DNA from: Deltaproteobacteria bacterium
Lineage (GTDB): Bacteria; Myxococcota_A; Polyangia; Polyangiales; Polyangiaceae
Reading direction: 5' to 3'
DNA length: 57,974 nucleotides
Assembly: GCA_003235365.1 (NCBI GenBank)
Contig: QJWJ01000274.1
Span: 1 to 57,974 of the forward strand
Shown here: positions 46,599-55,461 of the stretch, in pieces
Position numbering within the stretch: position 1 is the first letter of the stretch
How the letters are laid out: the number at the start of each line of letters is the position of its first letter
Program-made: the position numbers and the translations under genes
The notes under the pieces: generated by a model
Told to the model about the DNA's origin: nothing
Database searches by the model: none
What the model saw: the letters and a program-made list of their open reading frames with translations, nothing else

Positions 46599-49500
46599 AT
46601 GGCAAAAACTCAGCTACTTCTGGTCGATGCCGATCCGCGCAGTGTGCGCGTGCTGGAGGTGAGCCTGAAGAACGAGGGGTTCAGCGTAACGACGGCCAGT
46701 GACGGGGCCGATGCGCTCGAGAAGCTCGAGTTCGCGGTGCCCGACTTGATCCTCACCGATACGCGGCTGCCGAGGCTGGACGGGTTCCAACTGGTAGCGA
46801 AACTGAAGTCCAAGCCGGAGTTCAGCAGCATTCCGGTGGTGTTCCTCACGTCGGAGACGTCCATCGAAGACAAGGTGCGTGGTCTCGAGCTCGGCGTCGA
46901 AGATTACCTGACCAAACCGATCTTCGTACGCGAGTTGATTACGCGGGTAAACATCCTGCTGGCGCGCAAGACGCAACAGACCATCGCGACCGGAACGATG
47001 AGTTCCCGCACGCGCTTCAGCGGCACGCTCGACGACATGGGCGTCGTGGATTTGCTCCAAACGCTCGAGGTCAGCCGCAAGAGCGGCATCGCGCGCATTT
47101 CCAGCGGGCAACGCGAAGTGATCGTCTATTTCCGCGACGGCCGTGTGATCGACGCCGAGCACGGTCGGCTGCGCGGTGAAGAGGCGGTGTACCGGGCGCT
47201 GCTGTGGACGCACGGCGACTTCGAAGTCCAGTTCCGCTCGGTCGACAACGACGTGGTGATGACGACTTCCACGCAGGGCCTGCTCATGGAGGGCATGCGC
47301 CGGGTCGATGAATGGGGGCGCTTGGCGGAGCAGTTGCCGTCGAGCACCGCGGTGTTCGACGTCAAGTCCGACCTGCTGCTGGAGCGGCTGCCCGAGATCC
47401 CCGACGAGCTCAACGGTATCATTCGCTTGCTGGACGGCACTCGTTCACTGATGGCGGTAATCGACGAGTCGCCATTCGAAGATCTGTCGACGTTGGAGGT
47501 GATCTCCAAGCTCTACTTCGAGGGGTTGCTCGTCCAAGCCGCTGATGCCGTGGACGCCGCGGGCAGTGTCGTGCCGGGTGCCACTCCAGACGCGCAAGCC
47601 CAGGGTTCGTCGCTACCGGTTGCGCCGCAGACGTCGTTCCGCCCATCCGCGCCGCCGATTGGGCGTGCGAGCGAAAGCACCCGCATGCGGATCAGTGAGC
47701 CGCCGTCCTCGGAGCTGCACGAGGTGGCGCGACCGCTGCCGGACGTGATCGCGCCGCGGCCGCCGGTTGCCACCCCGCCGCCAGAGGACGACACCTACGA
47801 ACTGCCCGGCCCCGACGACATCGAGAGTGCTCTGGCCGCAGCCAGTTTGCCGGGCTTTGACGATGCGTTGCCGTCTTCCAAGGGCACGGTCGAATCGTCA
47901 TCCAAGCCCGAGTTGCCGACCGACGCGGGCGCCCCCGGTGCAGCGGAGCGAGGCGCTGGCGAGGCGGACGCCGATCGTGCCGAGGAGGCAGAGGAGGCCG
48001 AGGAGGAGCGGCTGAGCGACGAGCAACGCGCGATGCAAGAGCAGACGGGTCCGGTTCCGCCGGAGCGGGTATTGCTCGTCTCTCCGTCCCCTCCTCTGGC
48101 CGAGGTTCGCGGCGTGGGGTCTTCGGACGTGGAAGCGACGGGGCGCGAGGAGCCGAAGTCCGAGGCAGCGCCCAGTTCGGAGGCAGCGCCCAGTTCGGAG
48201 GCAGCGCCCAGTTCGGAGGCAGCGCCCAGTTCGAAAGCCGCGCCTGCGAGCGCCAAGGGGCGTGGTGAGGGCGTTGCACAGCGGATGCCGCTGCATACGC
48301 TCCGGGTTCCGCCTCAGAGCAGTTCGGAGCCACCGGTGTCGAGCGATGCCCAATATCCGCGGCACACCGAACCAGCACCGCGCCCCAGCGCGCTCGCCGA
48401 GCCGCCTGCGGGGTTGGTTGCCCACTCTCGGCCAGCGGTCGCGCCTGGCGAAAGCATCGCACCCTCCTCATCCGGTCCGTCGATCCCCGGGCGTGCAGCG
48501 AACGCCTCAGCGGGGGGCACAGCGTCGAGTCCCGCCACGTCCTCGAGAGGACCCAGTGCCGGACCGTCCGCTGCAGCGACGTCGAGCGCGCCGCCCGCGT
48601 CGAGGCAATTCGGAAGCAGCACCATTCTCGGCTTGGGCGCCGCGTCTGGTGCTGCGCAGGAACACAAGGTCATTCGCTTTCGCAAGCCGAGCGAAGAGAC
48701 GGACTCCACGAGCCGAGCGCCCGGCGCAGCAGAAGGCGATTCCAGCGCGCCCGCGGTGAGCGAGCAACTCGATCGGCCGACGCTCAGCCCGGGGATCGTG
48801 CTGCGCGTCGGCGGGGCCTCGACCAAACCGAAGCCGACCGAATCGACGAAGCCCGCGTCGGCATCGATGACGGCAACGCGCCCAGGCTTGTCCGATCCGC
48901 CACCGCCGCCGGTCGTGCCGGCGCCCCCTGGGGTCGCCGCAGCGCCGCCACCGAGCGCGACCAGCGCGTCGGCACCGGTGTCCAAGGCGGAGCATTCACT
49001 GGCGGAGCGCGCGCCACCGCGCCGCGCCGCGAGTCGCGGTCCGGGTGACGCCCCGCCGCCGAGCACCACGGTGCCGGACGGGACACCAGCGGCTGCAGCG
49101 GCCAAGACGACCGACTCGATCCCGAGCGAGTCGCCCCGCTCGGGGACTGGGACGTCCGCTGACAGCACGCCCGCATCGGTGTCGAGCGCTCCGTCGCCGC
49201 GAAGCGCTTCCGCGCGACCTTCCTCCCGCCGGGCGTCGAGTTCCTCCGCTTCGAGCCCACCCGACAGTTCGGGTTTTGCACAGACTCCCGCTCGCGTCGA
49301 CTCGTTGCCGCCGTCGTCACGGGCGGCCGCTCGCGCCAGGTCATCACAGCCGTCCGATCGGGTGAAGGCTCGGCGCGAGCGCAACATGCGCTGGGTCGTG
49401 CGGATCGTCGGCGGCGCGCTCGGATTGGTCGTGTTTGGGATCTTCGTTCAACTCAAGAAGGACGACCCACCGCCGGACGTTCCCGTCGTGGTTCCGACCG

Positions 49501-49874
49501 TGACTGGTTGGGCGCCATCCACGGTTGCAGTGCCGACGCCGGTCCCCCCAGCTCCGACTGCCACGTCTGCTGAAGATGCCGTCGAGCCCGAGCCGAGCAC
49601 CGCGCCGACCATCCTCGAATTGCCCGACGACGTGCCGCCCCCCGCGGTCGAGCCGAAACCTGCGCCCAAACAGGAGGCGGCCAAGCCGCCGCCCGCGCCC
49701 AAGGCGCCCAGGTCGGCGGCGCCTCCCGCTGCGCCGCCGAGCAAGCCCGTTGCGCCGAAGCGGGAGACTGCGCGCCCAGCAGCGCCCGTTGCTCCCCCCA
49801 AGCCCCCGGCAACGCCGCCGCCGGCTGGGGGCGGCACGAAGAAGCCGCCGACAGCACGTTTTCCAGGGTTCTGA
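46599..49874 (+). CDS. Response regulator with PATAN domain, long disordered region and C-terminal membrane helix
   Basis: A 1091-residue protein. Residues 1-125 form a receiver with Asp54 ([11 protein letters not shown]), Thr84 and Lys106 (LTKP). Residues about 135-300 match the PATAN/DUF4388 domain ([40 protein letters not shown]). A region of about 600 residues rich in Pro/Ser/Ala/Glu follows, including EAAPSS repeats. One transmembrane helix (about 930-951, [18 protein letters not shown]) and a Pro/Ala-rich C-terminus of about 140 residues close the protein. Receiver-PATAN proteins are soluble regulators in delta- and cyanobacteria, so the membrane anchor near the C-terminus is unusual. 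It is downstream of the kinase; phosphotransfer partner unknown. Confidence 0.85.
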   Translation: MAKTQLLLVDADPRSVRVLEVSLKNEGFSVTTASDGADALEKLEFAVPDLILTDTRLPRLDGFQLVAKLKSKPEFSSIPVVFLTSETSIEDKVRGLELGVEDYLTKPIFVRELITRVNILLARKTQQTIATGTMSSRTRFSGTLDDMGVVDLLQTLEVSRKSGIARISSGQREVIVYFRDGRVIDAEHGRLRGEEAVYRALLWTHGDFEVQFRSVDNDVVMTTSTQGLLMEGMRRVDEWGRLAEQLPSSTAVFDVKSDLLLERLPEIPDELNGIIRLLDGTRSLMAVIDESPFEDLSTLEVISKLYFEGLLVQAADAVDAAGSVVPGATPDAQAQGSSLPVAPQTSFRPSAPPIGRASESTRMRISEPPSSELHEVARPLPDVIAPRPPVATPPPEDDTYELPGPDDIESALAAASLPGFDDALPSSKGTVESSSKPELPTDAGAPGAAERGAGEADADRAEEAEEAEEERLSDEQRAMQEQTGPVPPERVLLVSPSPPLAEVRGVGSSDVEATGREEPKSEAAPSSEAAPSSEAAPSSEAAPSSKAAPASAKGRGEGVAQRMPLHTLRVPPQSSSEPPVSSDAQYPRHTEPAPRPSALAEPPAGLVAHSRPAVAPGESIAPSSSGPSIPGRAANASAGGTASSPATSSRGPSAGPSAAATSSAPPASRQFGSSTILGLGAASGAAQEHKVIRFRKPSEETDSTSRAPGAAEGDSSAPAVSEQLDRPTLSPGIVLRVGGASTKPKPTESTKPASASMTATRPGLSDPPPPPVVPAPPGVAAAPPPSATSASAPVSKAEHSLAERAPPRRAASRGPGDAPPPSTTVPDGTPAAAAAKTTDSIPSESPRSGTGTSADSTPASVSSAPSPRSASARPSSRRASSSSASSPPDSSGFAQTPARVDSLPPSSRAAARARSSQPSDRVKARRERNMRWVVRIVGGALGLVVFGIFVQLKKDDPPPDVPVVVPTVTGWAPSTVAVPTPVPPAPTATSAEDAVEPEPSTAPTILELPDDVPPPAVEPKPAPKQEAAKPPPAPKAPRSAAPPAAPPSKPVAPKRETARPAAPVAPPKPPATPPPAGGGTKKPPTARFPGF
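48162..48233 (+). repeat. Four perfect 18-base tandem repeats coding EAAPSS
   Basis: Four identical head-to-tail copies of GAGGCAGCGCCCAGTTCG occur in the disordered region of the REC-PATAN gene. The unit is a multiple of three, so gain or loss of copies keeps the frame. Perfect identity suggests recent expansion. Confidence 0.95.
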
Positions 49875-49948
49875 GTGCGTTCGCTTTGCCGCCGGACGTC
49901 GTGCCCGGTCGCCCCAATCAGTGCGGCAACGCGGTCCTCGCCGTTTGC

Positions 49949-50770
49949 TCACTCGGCGCAGAAGCGCAGCAGGGTTTGCCCCAGCGTTTCCGGATCCTCT
50001 TCGAGCGGCGTGTGCCCGGTGTCGAGCAAGCGGAAACCGGCGCCGCGCACCTCTTTGGCCAAACGCTGACCGAATGCCGCGGGGTACATCGCGTCGTGCC
50101 GACCCCAGATCACCAGCGTGGGCAAGGTCAGCTGTCCTAGCTTGACCTCGACGGTTCTCGGATCCGCCGTCGCCTGGAGCGTTGCCAGCGCGCTGTTGCG
50201 GCTCGAAGGGCTGTTGAATTGCAGGTAGTAGTGATCGACGCGCTCGGCGGGCAAGCGGCGGTGGGGCGCGACGAACGTGCCGCGCAGGTAGTTGCCGAAC
50301 AGCGACCTGCCCACGAGTTGCTTGAACATCACTCCGCCAACCAACGGCGTGTCGGCCAGTCGTCGCAACCAGTCGGGTCGGGTCGAGTAGCACAGGGCGT
50401 CGATCACCACGAGACGCGAGACGAGCTCCGGGTTCTTCTGCCCCAGTGACAACGCGATGCCACCCCCGAGGCCGTGGCCGACGATGACCGCTTGGCCCAG
50501 ATTGAGGCCAGCAAACAGATCCGTCACGACGTGAACGAAGTCACTGACGGCGTAGGCGAAGCGTGCGCGTCCGGGCTTCTCACTCTCTCCGAAGCCGGGC
50601 AGATCCGGAGCGATGATTCGGAAGTGTTCGGCCAGCGTGGGGATGACCGCATTCCAGCTCGTCCGGTCGAGCAGGGCAGTGTGCAGGAGTAACAGCGGGG
50701 GACCGCTTCCCACCTCAGTCACGCGCAGGCGAATGCCACTGGCCTTCACGTCGCGGTAGGGGAGCTCCAC
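49949..50770 (-). CDS. Alpha/beta-hydrolase-fold protein without nucleophile
   Basis: A 273-residue alpha/beta-hydrolase-fold protein. The core strands, LLLLHTALLDRTSW, APDLPGFGESEKPG, WGRHDAMYP (acid) and DTGHTPLEEDPE (His) fit the family. The nucleophile elbow normally reads GHSLGG; here it is VGHGLGGG, with Gly100 in the nucleophile position (codon GGC). The usual oxyanion HG is HT. It may be a non-catalytic relative, or use a different mechanism. The ATG lies within the regulatory stretch before the MerR-like gene, which is divergent. No partner gene on the same strand. Confidence 0.82.
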   Translation of the reverse strand: MELPYRDVKASGIRLRVTEVGSGPPLLLLHTALLDRTSWNAVIPTLAEHFRIIAPDLPGFGESEKPGRARFAYAVSDFVHVVTDLFAGLNLGQAVIVGHGLGGGIALSLGQKNPELVSRLVVIDALCYSTRPDWLRRLADTPLVGGVMFKQLVGRSLFGNYLRGTFVAPHRRLPAERVDHYYLQFNSPSSRNSALATLQATADPRTVEVKLGQLTLPTLVIWGRHDAMYPAAFGQRLAKEVRGAGFRLLDTGHTPLEEDPETLGQTLLRFCAE

Positions 50771-50859
50771 TGGCGCAGCCTATCACTTCGACGCGGTGGC
50801 GTATCCCCTCGAAGTGTCACGTCGGTCCCCGACGTAGGCTCAGACCGGTCACTGGCGCC

Positions 50860-51040
50860 TCATGACCGATGGATGTCTAAAAAGCTCCATGGACAAAACA
50901 TTAGACTAGGACGTTTTTTGTCCGACCTAGTGCACAAAACGCAGTGAATGGACTTTGTTTGAGTTTCCCGCAAATATTAGCGAACGACGCGCTTGCGTTG
51001 CGATCCACTGAGTAGAATACACTGAACTCACTTCGAGGCG
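50860..51040 (+). promoter_or_regulatory. AT-rich control region before the MerR-like gene
   Basis: A distinctly AT-richer stretch. It holds a perfect 8-bp inverted repeat GGACAAAA (50891-50898) and TTTTGTCC (50916-50923) with 17 bases between, a further CTAGG/CCTAG pair (50906-50910, 50926-50930), and copies of a related CACAAAAC and GGACTTTGTTT. A TAGAAT (51013-51018) may be a -10. Together this looks like an operator/promoter for the divergent hydrolase and regulator genes, plausibly bound by the MerR-like protein. Confidence 0.55.
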
Positions 51041-51043
51041 GTG

Positions 51044-51553
51044 ATGGTGAACGAAGCGAGTTTGGCCCGTGTGGAGAAAGACTATTCCGAAGGGCTGACC
51101 TCCGCCCAGTTATTGGACGTTTTCGCGAGGTGGGGAGTGCCGCTCAGTGAGGCGACCCTGCGCAAGTACGTCCAACTGGGGCTCCTGCCTCGCAGCGTCC
51201 GGGTTGGCCAGAAGGGCAAGCACAGCGGCTCGCGGGGCATCTACCCGGTCGGGGTCGTCCGTCAGATCGTCCGCATCAAGGAGATGATGTCGGAGAACTA
51301 CACGATCGAACAGATCCAGAAGGAGTTCCTGTTCGTTCGCAGCGACCTGCAGCAGCTCGAACAATCGTTGCAGGGCATCTTCACGACGCTCGGTACGGTC
51401 GTGCGGGAGCGCCGACACACTGGCTACGCGCAGGACGTCGCGCGCGACCTGGAGGGGGCGAAGGGGGTTGGCAGTGACTTGCTTGCGCGGCTGTACGCGA
51501 TCGAGGCGAGGCTGACCACGCGCGCGCGGTTGCAGCGCGTTTCGGCATCTTGA
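51044..51553 (+). CDS. MerR-like DNA-binding regulator
   Basis: A 169-residue protein. Residues about 15-80 form a MerR-like winged HTH (TSAQLLDVFARWGVPLSEATLRKYVQLGLLPRS, then a short GSRGIYPVGVVRQIVRIK). A coiled-coil-like helix region (EMMSENYTIEQIQKEFLF, LQQLEQSLQGIFTTL) would give dimers. There is no ligand-binding Cys cluster and no cobalamin domain. Starts at 51041, 51044 and 51047 are all possible; ATG at 51044 is preferred because AGG lies 5 bases upstream. It is followed 45 bases later by a sigma-like regulator gene. An operator-like region precedes it. Confidence 0.78.
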   Translation: MVNEASLARVEKDYSEGLTSAQLLDVFARWGVPLSEATLRKYVQLGLLPRSVRVGQKGKHSGSRGIYPVGVVRQIVRIKEMMSENYTIEQIQKEFLFVRSDLQQLEQSLQGIFTTLGTVVRERRHTGYAQDVARDLEGAKGVGSDLLARLYAIEARLTTRARLQRVSAS

Positions 51554-51598
51554 GATTGGCTTAAGGGACACGTCGAACAGGGGCAGAGAGGCACAGGC

Positions 51599-52300
51599 AT
51601 GGGCAACAAGAACAGCACGGCGGAGCGGCAAGAAGAGGAAGAGATCATGGGCGCAAAGTCCCTCGTTCGACCGACGCGAGTCGATGGCGACGAGTCGATC
51701 ACCAGGGAGCAGCGTCGTTCTCGTCGCAAGCGTCCGGTGCGCGCGCGGACCATCAGTGTCAAGCGCATGACCAAACGCGAGCTCGAACTCGGCCGCATGA
51801 TGTTTCCCGAGACGGACTACTGGAAGCCGCGACGCCGTTCGGAGTGCGCCGAGGGGCCGCGACCCTGCCCCTACGTGTCGTGCCAGCACCACCTGTTCGT
51901 CGACGTTTCGGCCCGCACCGGCGCAATCAAGCTCAACTTCCCGGATCTCGAGGTCTGGCAGATGGGAGAGTCCTGCGCGCTGGACGTCGCCGACCGCGGT
52001 GGCACGACACTCGAAGACGTCGGTGCAATCATGAACCTGACGCGGGAACGCATCCGACAGGTGGAGGTGCGCGCCCTGGCCAAGCTCCAAGCGGTGCGCG
52101 GGATGGACGTGTTGCGTGAGTTCGTCGATGAGGGGCCAGAAGGGCGTCGGCGTCTTCCCCCCCTGACGCCGGAAGAACGCAACGAACTCGGGGCTCCGAA
52201 CGGCGAGGCTTCGGCCGAGGCCGCAGAGGACGATGACGAGTGGGATCGAGAACCCGAGACCGTTTCCCTCGAGGACATCGACGGATACGGCTACGCCTGA
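51599..52300 (+). CDS. Sigma-70 region-4-like DNA-binding protein with CPYVSC motif
   Basis: A 233-residue protein. The basic N-terminus (about 1-60) is disordered. A short motif [12 protein letters not shown] (Cys-x4-Cys-x-His-His) may bind a metal. The C-terminal region [31 protein letters not shown] (about 138-170) is a sigma-region-4-like HTH. An acidic tail ends the protein. It lacks region 2, so it is not a complete sigma factor; it may instead be an HTH regulator or an RNA-polymerase-binding factor. ATG at 51599 has GAGAGG 8 bases upstream; an inner ATG (51647) after GAGGAAGAG is an alternative. It lies 45 bases after the MerR-like gene. Confidence 0.75.
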   Translation: MGNKNSTAERQEEEEIMGAKSLVRPTRVDGDESITREQRRSRRKRPVRARTISVKRMTKRELELGRMMFPETDYWKPRRRSECAEGPRPCPYVSCQHHLFVDVSARTGAIKLNFPDLEVWQMGESCALDVADRGGTTLEDVGAIMNLTRERIRQVEVRALAKLQAVRGMDVLREFVDEGPEGRRRLPPLTPEERNELGAPNGEASAEAAEDDDEWDREPETVSLEDIDGYGYA

Positions 52301-52307
52301 ACACCCC

Positions 52308-52327
52308 GGGGCGTCGACCGACGCCCC
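52308..52327. terminator. Hairpin after the sigma-like gene
   Basis: An 8-bp inverted repeat GGGGCGTC / GACGCCCC with a GACC loop starts 8 bases after the sigma-like stop, before the convergent dipeptidase gene. There is no T tract. It may end transcripts from both sides. Confidence 0.5.
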
Positions 52328-52374
52328 AAGCGCCGCGTTGCTCGGGTAGTGCACCGGTCGTGGGAGGCCGGAAG

Positions 52375-53448
52375 CTAGCCCCGAAGATCGCTCAGGCTGC
52401 GAAGGAAGTTACGTCCCAGGACGTTTTCGATGCGCTGAGTGGGCCAACGTCGGTTGAGCATCTCTTGGACGAGCCGGGGCAGCTCGAGACAAGTCGGCAT
52501 GTCGCGTGGTGTGACGATCGCACCGTCCCAGTCGCTGCCGAGCGCTACCCCGTGTTCGCCCCCGACCGCTACCGCGTGCTCGATGTGATCGACGACGTCG
52601 CTGACACATCCGCGCCGCCAACCACGATGCAAGTAGGGGGTATGATACATGATGCCGACGACGCCGCCTCGGTCGGTGACCGCCCGGATTTGCTCGTCGG
52701 TCAGGTTGCGCCAGTGGTCGTGCGCGCCGCATACACCGGTGTGACTCACCAGTGGAGGCAAGCTCTTGTCGTGGCACTCGAGGGCGGCGAAGAATCCCTC
52801 GCGGCTGATGTGCGACAAGTCCACGAAAATGCGGGCCGCGTTGAGACGGGCGATGGCGTCTCGACCGAACCGCGTCAGCGACTTCGAGTGCAGGTTCGAC
52901 ATCGGCATGCTGGAGCGGCCCCACGCCGACGAGTAGAGGTGGAGTAGGGTCACCCGGACGACGCGTTGGGGAACCAGCACGTCGAGGGCATCGAGGCTCT
53001 CGTCGAGGGCGTTCCCCCCCTGGATACCGACAAACGCCGCGTGACGGCCACTGGCGCGCGCTGCGGTGTACTCCGCGCTGGTACGTACCAGCGCGACGTC
53101 CGACGGGTGTGCTTCGAGCAGGGACGTCAGACGCGAGAGATTCTGGGTGAACGCGCGTCGCCTGCCGCTCGCGCTCCGCAGCGGGTTGGTGGTGATTACC
53201 CACACCGCGCCATCGATCCCGACCTGCCTCAGTCGCGGCAGGTCCACTTGGCTGTAGAAGCGACCCCCCAGCAATCCTGAGCCGTGCCGCCGATCCAGCC
53301 GGTACCCGATGATTCGGTTCCAGATGAACGAATCGACGTGCAGGTCGATGACGTCACTCGCCTGAAAGAGCTCGGCAGCCGCGTGTGAAATCCCCAGTCG
53401 CGTCGCGCACTCGATTGGCGTTTCCGTCGCCCAAATTGGCGAGCTCAT
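52375..53448 (-). CDS. M19-family membrane dipeptidase with Glu-to-Gln change in the metal site
   Basis: A 357-residue protein of the renal dipeptidase family, which hydrolyses dipeptides using two zinc ions. The first metal motif IDLHVD (His37, Asp39), DLSHIS, VSHTGVCG and GSDWDG are intact. The segment that normally supplies the bridging Glu, GVEGG, reads VGIQGGNAL, with Gln143. Other substrate-fold residues look normal. The change may lower or alter activity. No signal peptide is visible, so it may be cytosolic. It converges with the sigma-like gene and starts 190 bases from the RHH gene. Confidence 0.88.
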   Translation of the reverse strand: MSSPIWATETPIECATRLGISHAAAELFQASDVIDLHVDSFIWNRIIGYRLDRRHGSGLLGGRFYSQVDLPRLRQVGIDGAVWVITTNPLRSASGRRRAFTQNLSRLTSLLEAHPSDVALVRTSAEYTAARASGRHAAFVGIQGGNALDESLDALDVLVPQRVVRVTLLHLYSSAWGRSSMPMSNLHSKSLTRFGRDAIARLNAARIFVDLSHISREGFFAALECHDKSLPPLVSHTGVCGAHDHWRNLTDEQIRAVTDRGGVVGIMYHTPYLHRGWRRGCVSDVVDHIEHAVAVGGEHGVALGSDWDGAIVTPRDMPTCLELPRLVQEMLNRRWPTQRIENVLGRNFLRSLSDLRG

Positions 53449-53640
53449 CGTGGAGGTGCGGGGAGCGACGTCGAGTGTTCGCGAGCCTGGAACTCACCGC
53501 GACGCCACTCCCCCCCTACGTGTACGCTCGTGGTGTTCATCTGTCGCGCTACTTCGCGTGAAATTCGCATCGTGACGGGGCGCTCGAAGCGCAAGGCACC
53601 CGCGGCAGTTCGAGTCGGCTTTCTGGTCCGAACGCTGGCC

Positions 53641-53958
53641 TCACAGGCCCTTGGGCACGCGGTCCAGATCGACCTCGCCCAGAGCGTAGCGGATCAACGC
53701 GCTGCGATTGGCCTTGGTCAACCCACGCCCCTTGAGCTCTTCGACCATTCTGTCGAGGCGCTGTAGGTCGTTGGTGTACATCGAGATGCAAATCACCTTG
53801 TAGTGAGCTGGCTTGGCATCACGCTTCTCCGTCGTTTCCTTCGGGGCGGTCTGGGCCACGCCCTGAGGGCTGTAGAAGCTGCCCGACAGCACTCCCTCTA
53901 CCTCGTCGCGGTCCAGCACCCGCGCAGTGGCTTGCCTAAGTTCTCCTCGTTCAGTCAC
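53641..53958 (-). CDS. Ribbon-helix-helix protein paired with zinc-finger ParA
   Basis: A 105-residue protein. The last 50 residues match a ribbon-helix-helix fold (YKVICISMYTNDLQRLDRMVEELKGRG, then TKANRSALIRYAL). The N-terminal half is charged and unassigned. A GTG start with an excellent AGGAGG site (CAGGAGGAGCC) 4-6 bases upstream was chosen. It starts 13 bases after the ParA stop, so they form an operon. ParA/RHH pairs are known on plasmids as partition systems, but this pair is not next to any replication gene here. DNA-binding role is inferred from the fold. Confidence 0.78.
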   Translation of the reverse strand: MTERGELRQATARVLDRDEVEGVLSGSFYSPQGVAQTAPKETTEKRDAKPAHYKVICISMYTNDLQRLDRMVEELKGRGLTKANRSALIRYALGEVDLDRVPKGL

Positions 53959-53971
53959 GGCTCCTCCTGTC

Positions 53972-55093
53972 TCACGCTGTCGCCAATACCGGCTCCAAGT
54001 TCGTTCTGGTTTGAATGACCCGGTCGACGACGCGACCGTAATCCTGGGCAACGCTGGAATCGTTGTCGTATTCGAACAGCGTGCGTCCTTGTGATGGGGC
54101 TTCCTTCACGCGGATCGCGGACCGAATCGGCGATAGGCAGCGCTCGGCGAAGTGCTCCCGAAGGGTTTCCAACGCTTCGTTGCAGATGCGCGCACGACGG
54201 TCGTACATCGTCGGTAGAACACCCCACAATTGCACCGGGTGATTGAGCAAGCGGTTGACGTTCTTGATCGTCTTGACCACTTGGCGCACGCCAACCAGCG
54301 ACAGGTAGTCGCAGGCAACCGGGCACAGCACGGCATCGCTGAACACCAGCGCATTTTGATTGAGCAACGACAGACTCGGCGAACAGTCCACGACGACGTA
54401 GTCGTAGTCGGCACGCGCCGGCTGCAGGCGCGTCGCGAGCACCCGGTCGCGGTTACGGCGTCCTGCCAGGTACAGCTCGGCGGCCGCCAGCGTCTCGTTC
54501 GCGACGAGCACGTCGAGGTTGGTTCGCGCCGATACCGCGGCGTCCTGCACGGGCGCGCCCATGACCAGCACGTGATACAGAGACAGTTTGGGATCCTTGA
54601 TTCCCAACGACACTCCCACGTTGCCTTGGGCATCGGTATCAGCGAGCAACGTGCGGTAGCCGCGCTCCGCCAAACCCGCGGCCAGAGTGACCGAAGTCGT
54701 CGTCTTGCCCGTGCCGCCCTTGTGATTGAACACGGCGATCACCCGGGGACCGGTCGCTTCCGCCCGCGGCGCGAGTGCTGGAACCCCGTCGCCTAGCCGG
54801 GCACCGTTACTTTCTGCCAGCAACTGCTCTCGGCAACCGCTGCTACACGCGTAGTGTCTTCGGCCTCGCAGGTAGCAGACCGAGGATGCGTGAGTGACTC
54901 GGAAAGCGCTGCCACAAGCGTTGCAGGTTACCGTGTCCGTGGCGGTGTGGCTCGCTCCGAGGCAGGCCTGAGAGCAATAGAAACGAAACTCGGTACCCTG
55001 ATTCTCGTCCAGGGAGTGCTCCTCCATCTGGTAGCTGAACTGGACGTGAAACGTCTTGTTGCAAACGCAGCAGTTTTGAAGCAGTTCAGGCAT
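53972..55093 (-). CDS. ParA-family ATPase with N-terminal double zinc-finger
   Basis: A 373-residue protein. Residues 1-90 hold two Cys-rich units: C8-x2-C11 with C40-x3-C44, and C57-x2-C60 with C83-x3-C87, likely two zinc-binding treble-clef-like folds. Residues about 115-373 are a ParA/MinD ATPase, with VFNHKGGTGKTTTS (Walker A from 121), LLADTDAQGNVGVSLG, VVVDCSPSLSLLNQNAL and PVACDYLSLVGVRQVVK. ATP-driven DNA or cargo positioning is the family role. The ATG at 55093 was chosen over a GTG at 55099. It heads a two-gene operon with the RHH protein. Not the usual parAB arrangement; no ParB or parS is visible here. Confidence 0.88.
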   Translation of the reverse strand: MPELLQNCCVCNKTFHVQFSYQMEEHSLDENQGTEFRFYCSQACLGASHTATDTVTCNACGSAFRVTHASSVCYLRGRRHYACSSGCREQLLAESNGARLGDGVPALAPRAEATGPRVIAVFNHKGGTGKTTTSVTLAAGLAERGYRTLLADTDAQGNVGVSLGIKDPKLSLYHVLVMGAPVQDAAVSARTNLDVLVANETLAAAELYLAGRRNRDRVLATRLQPARADYDYVVVDCSPSLSLLNQNALVFSDAVLCPVACDYLSLVGVRQVVKTIKNVNRLLNHPVQLWGVLPTMYDRRARICNEALETLREHFAERCLSPIRSAIRVKEAPSQGRTLFEYDNDSSVAQDYGRVVDRVIQTRTNLEPVLATA

Positions 55094-55099
55094 CGGCAC

Positions 55100-55418
55100 C
55101 CATTATCCGCACAAAGAATCGTTTATCGAAAAGCACCGACCGCGGGATGGCATCTCGGGCACGAAAAGGCCAAATAATTGCCGCGTTATGAATCAGCGCT
55201 TCTTCCGTCGCCTGGCCGGTGGGTCGCTTTGCGCCTCAGGGACGACACGTACTTACATCGTCGTGTTTCGCCGAGAGCGACGCTGCGCTGCGGCATGACG
55301 AGCGAGGGGTGGAGGGGCGTCACGATTCGTCACACTGTGTTAACTTGGCGGACGAGCGGCTGTGCAGGTGCGCAGCTTTCGCAGTCGCACGCGGCGCCGT
55401 TCCCTGAACATACTGTCC
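55100..55418. other. Intergenic region between parA and the Na/Pi gene
   Basis: About 320 bases without a supported gene. The parA-proximal 80 bases are AT-rich and probably hold its promoter. A pair CGTCAC...CGTCAC with 10-base period (55318-55333) resembles half of a Pho-box repeat but is imperfect. A plus-strand open frame through here looks non-coding. Confidence 0.5.
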
Positions 55419-55436
55419 CTGTCACAGCGCTGTCAC
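55419..55436 (+). promoter_or_regulatory. Pho box before the Na/Pi cotransporter gene
   Basis: The sequence CTGTCAC-AGCG-CTGTCAC is two 7-base direct repeats 11 bases apart, exactly the PhoB-binding Pho-box layout (CTGTCAY, N4, CTGTCAY). It ends 25 bases before the ATG at 55462. In phosphate-starved cells phosphorylated PhoB would bind here in place of a -35. Confidence 0.85.
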
Positions 55437-55461
55437 ATTCTCTCGCTAGCGTTCTGCGCCC

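Noticed and set aside
48162..48233. 18-base repeat array as possible CRISPR or iteron
   Set aside because: Perfect contiguous in-frame copies inside a coding gene without spacers.
55318..55333. CGTCAC direct repeats upstream of the true Pho box
   Set aside because: Spacing is 10 rather than 11 bases and the half-sites lack the full CTGTCAY; probably not a PhoB site.
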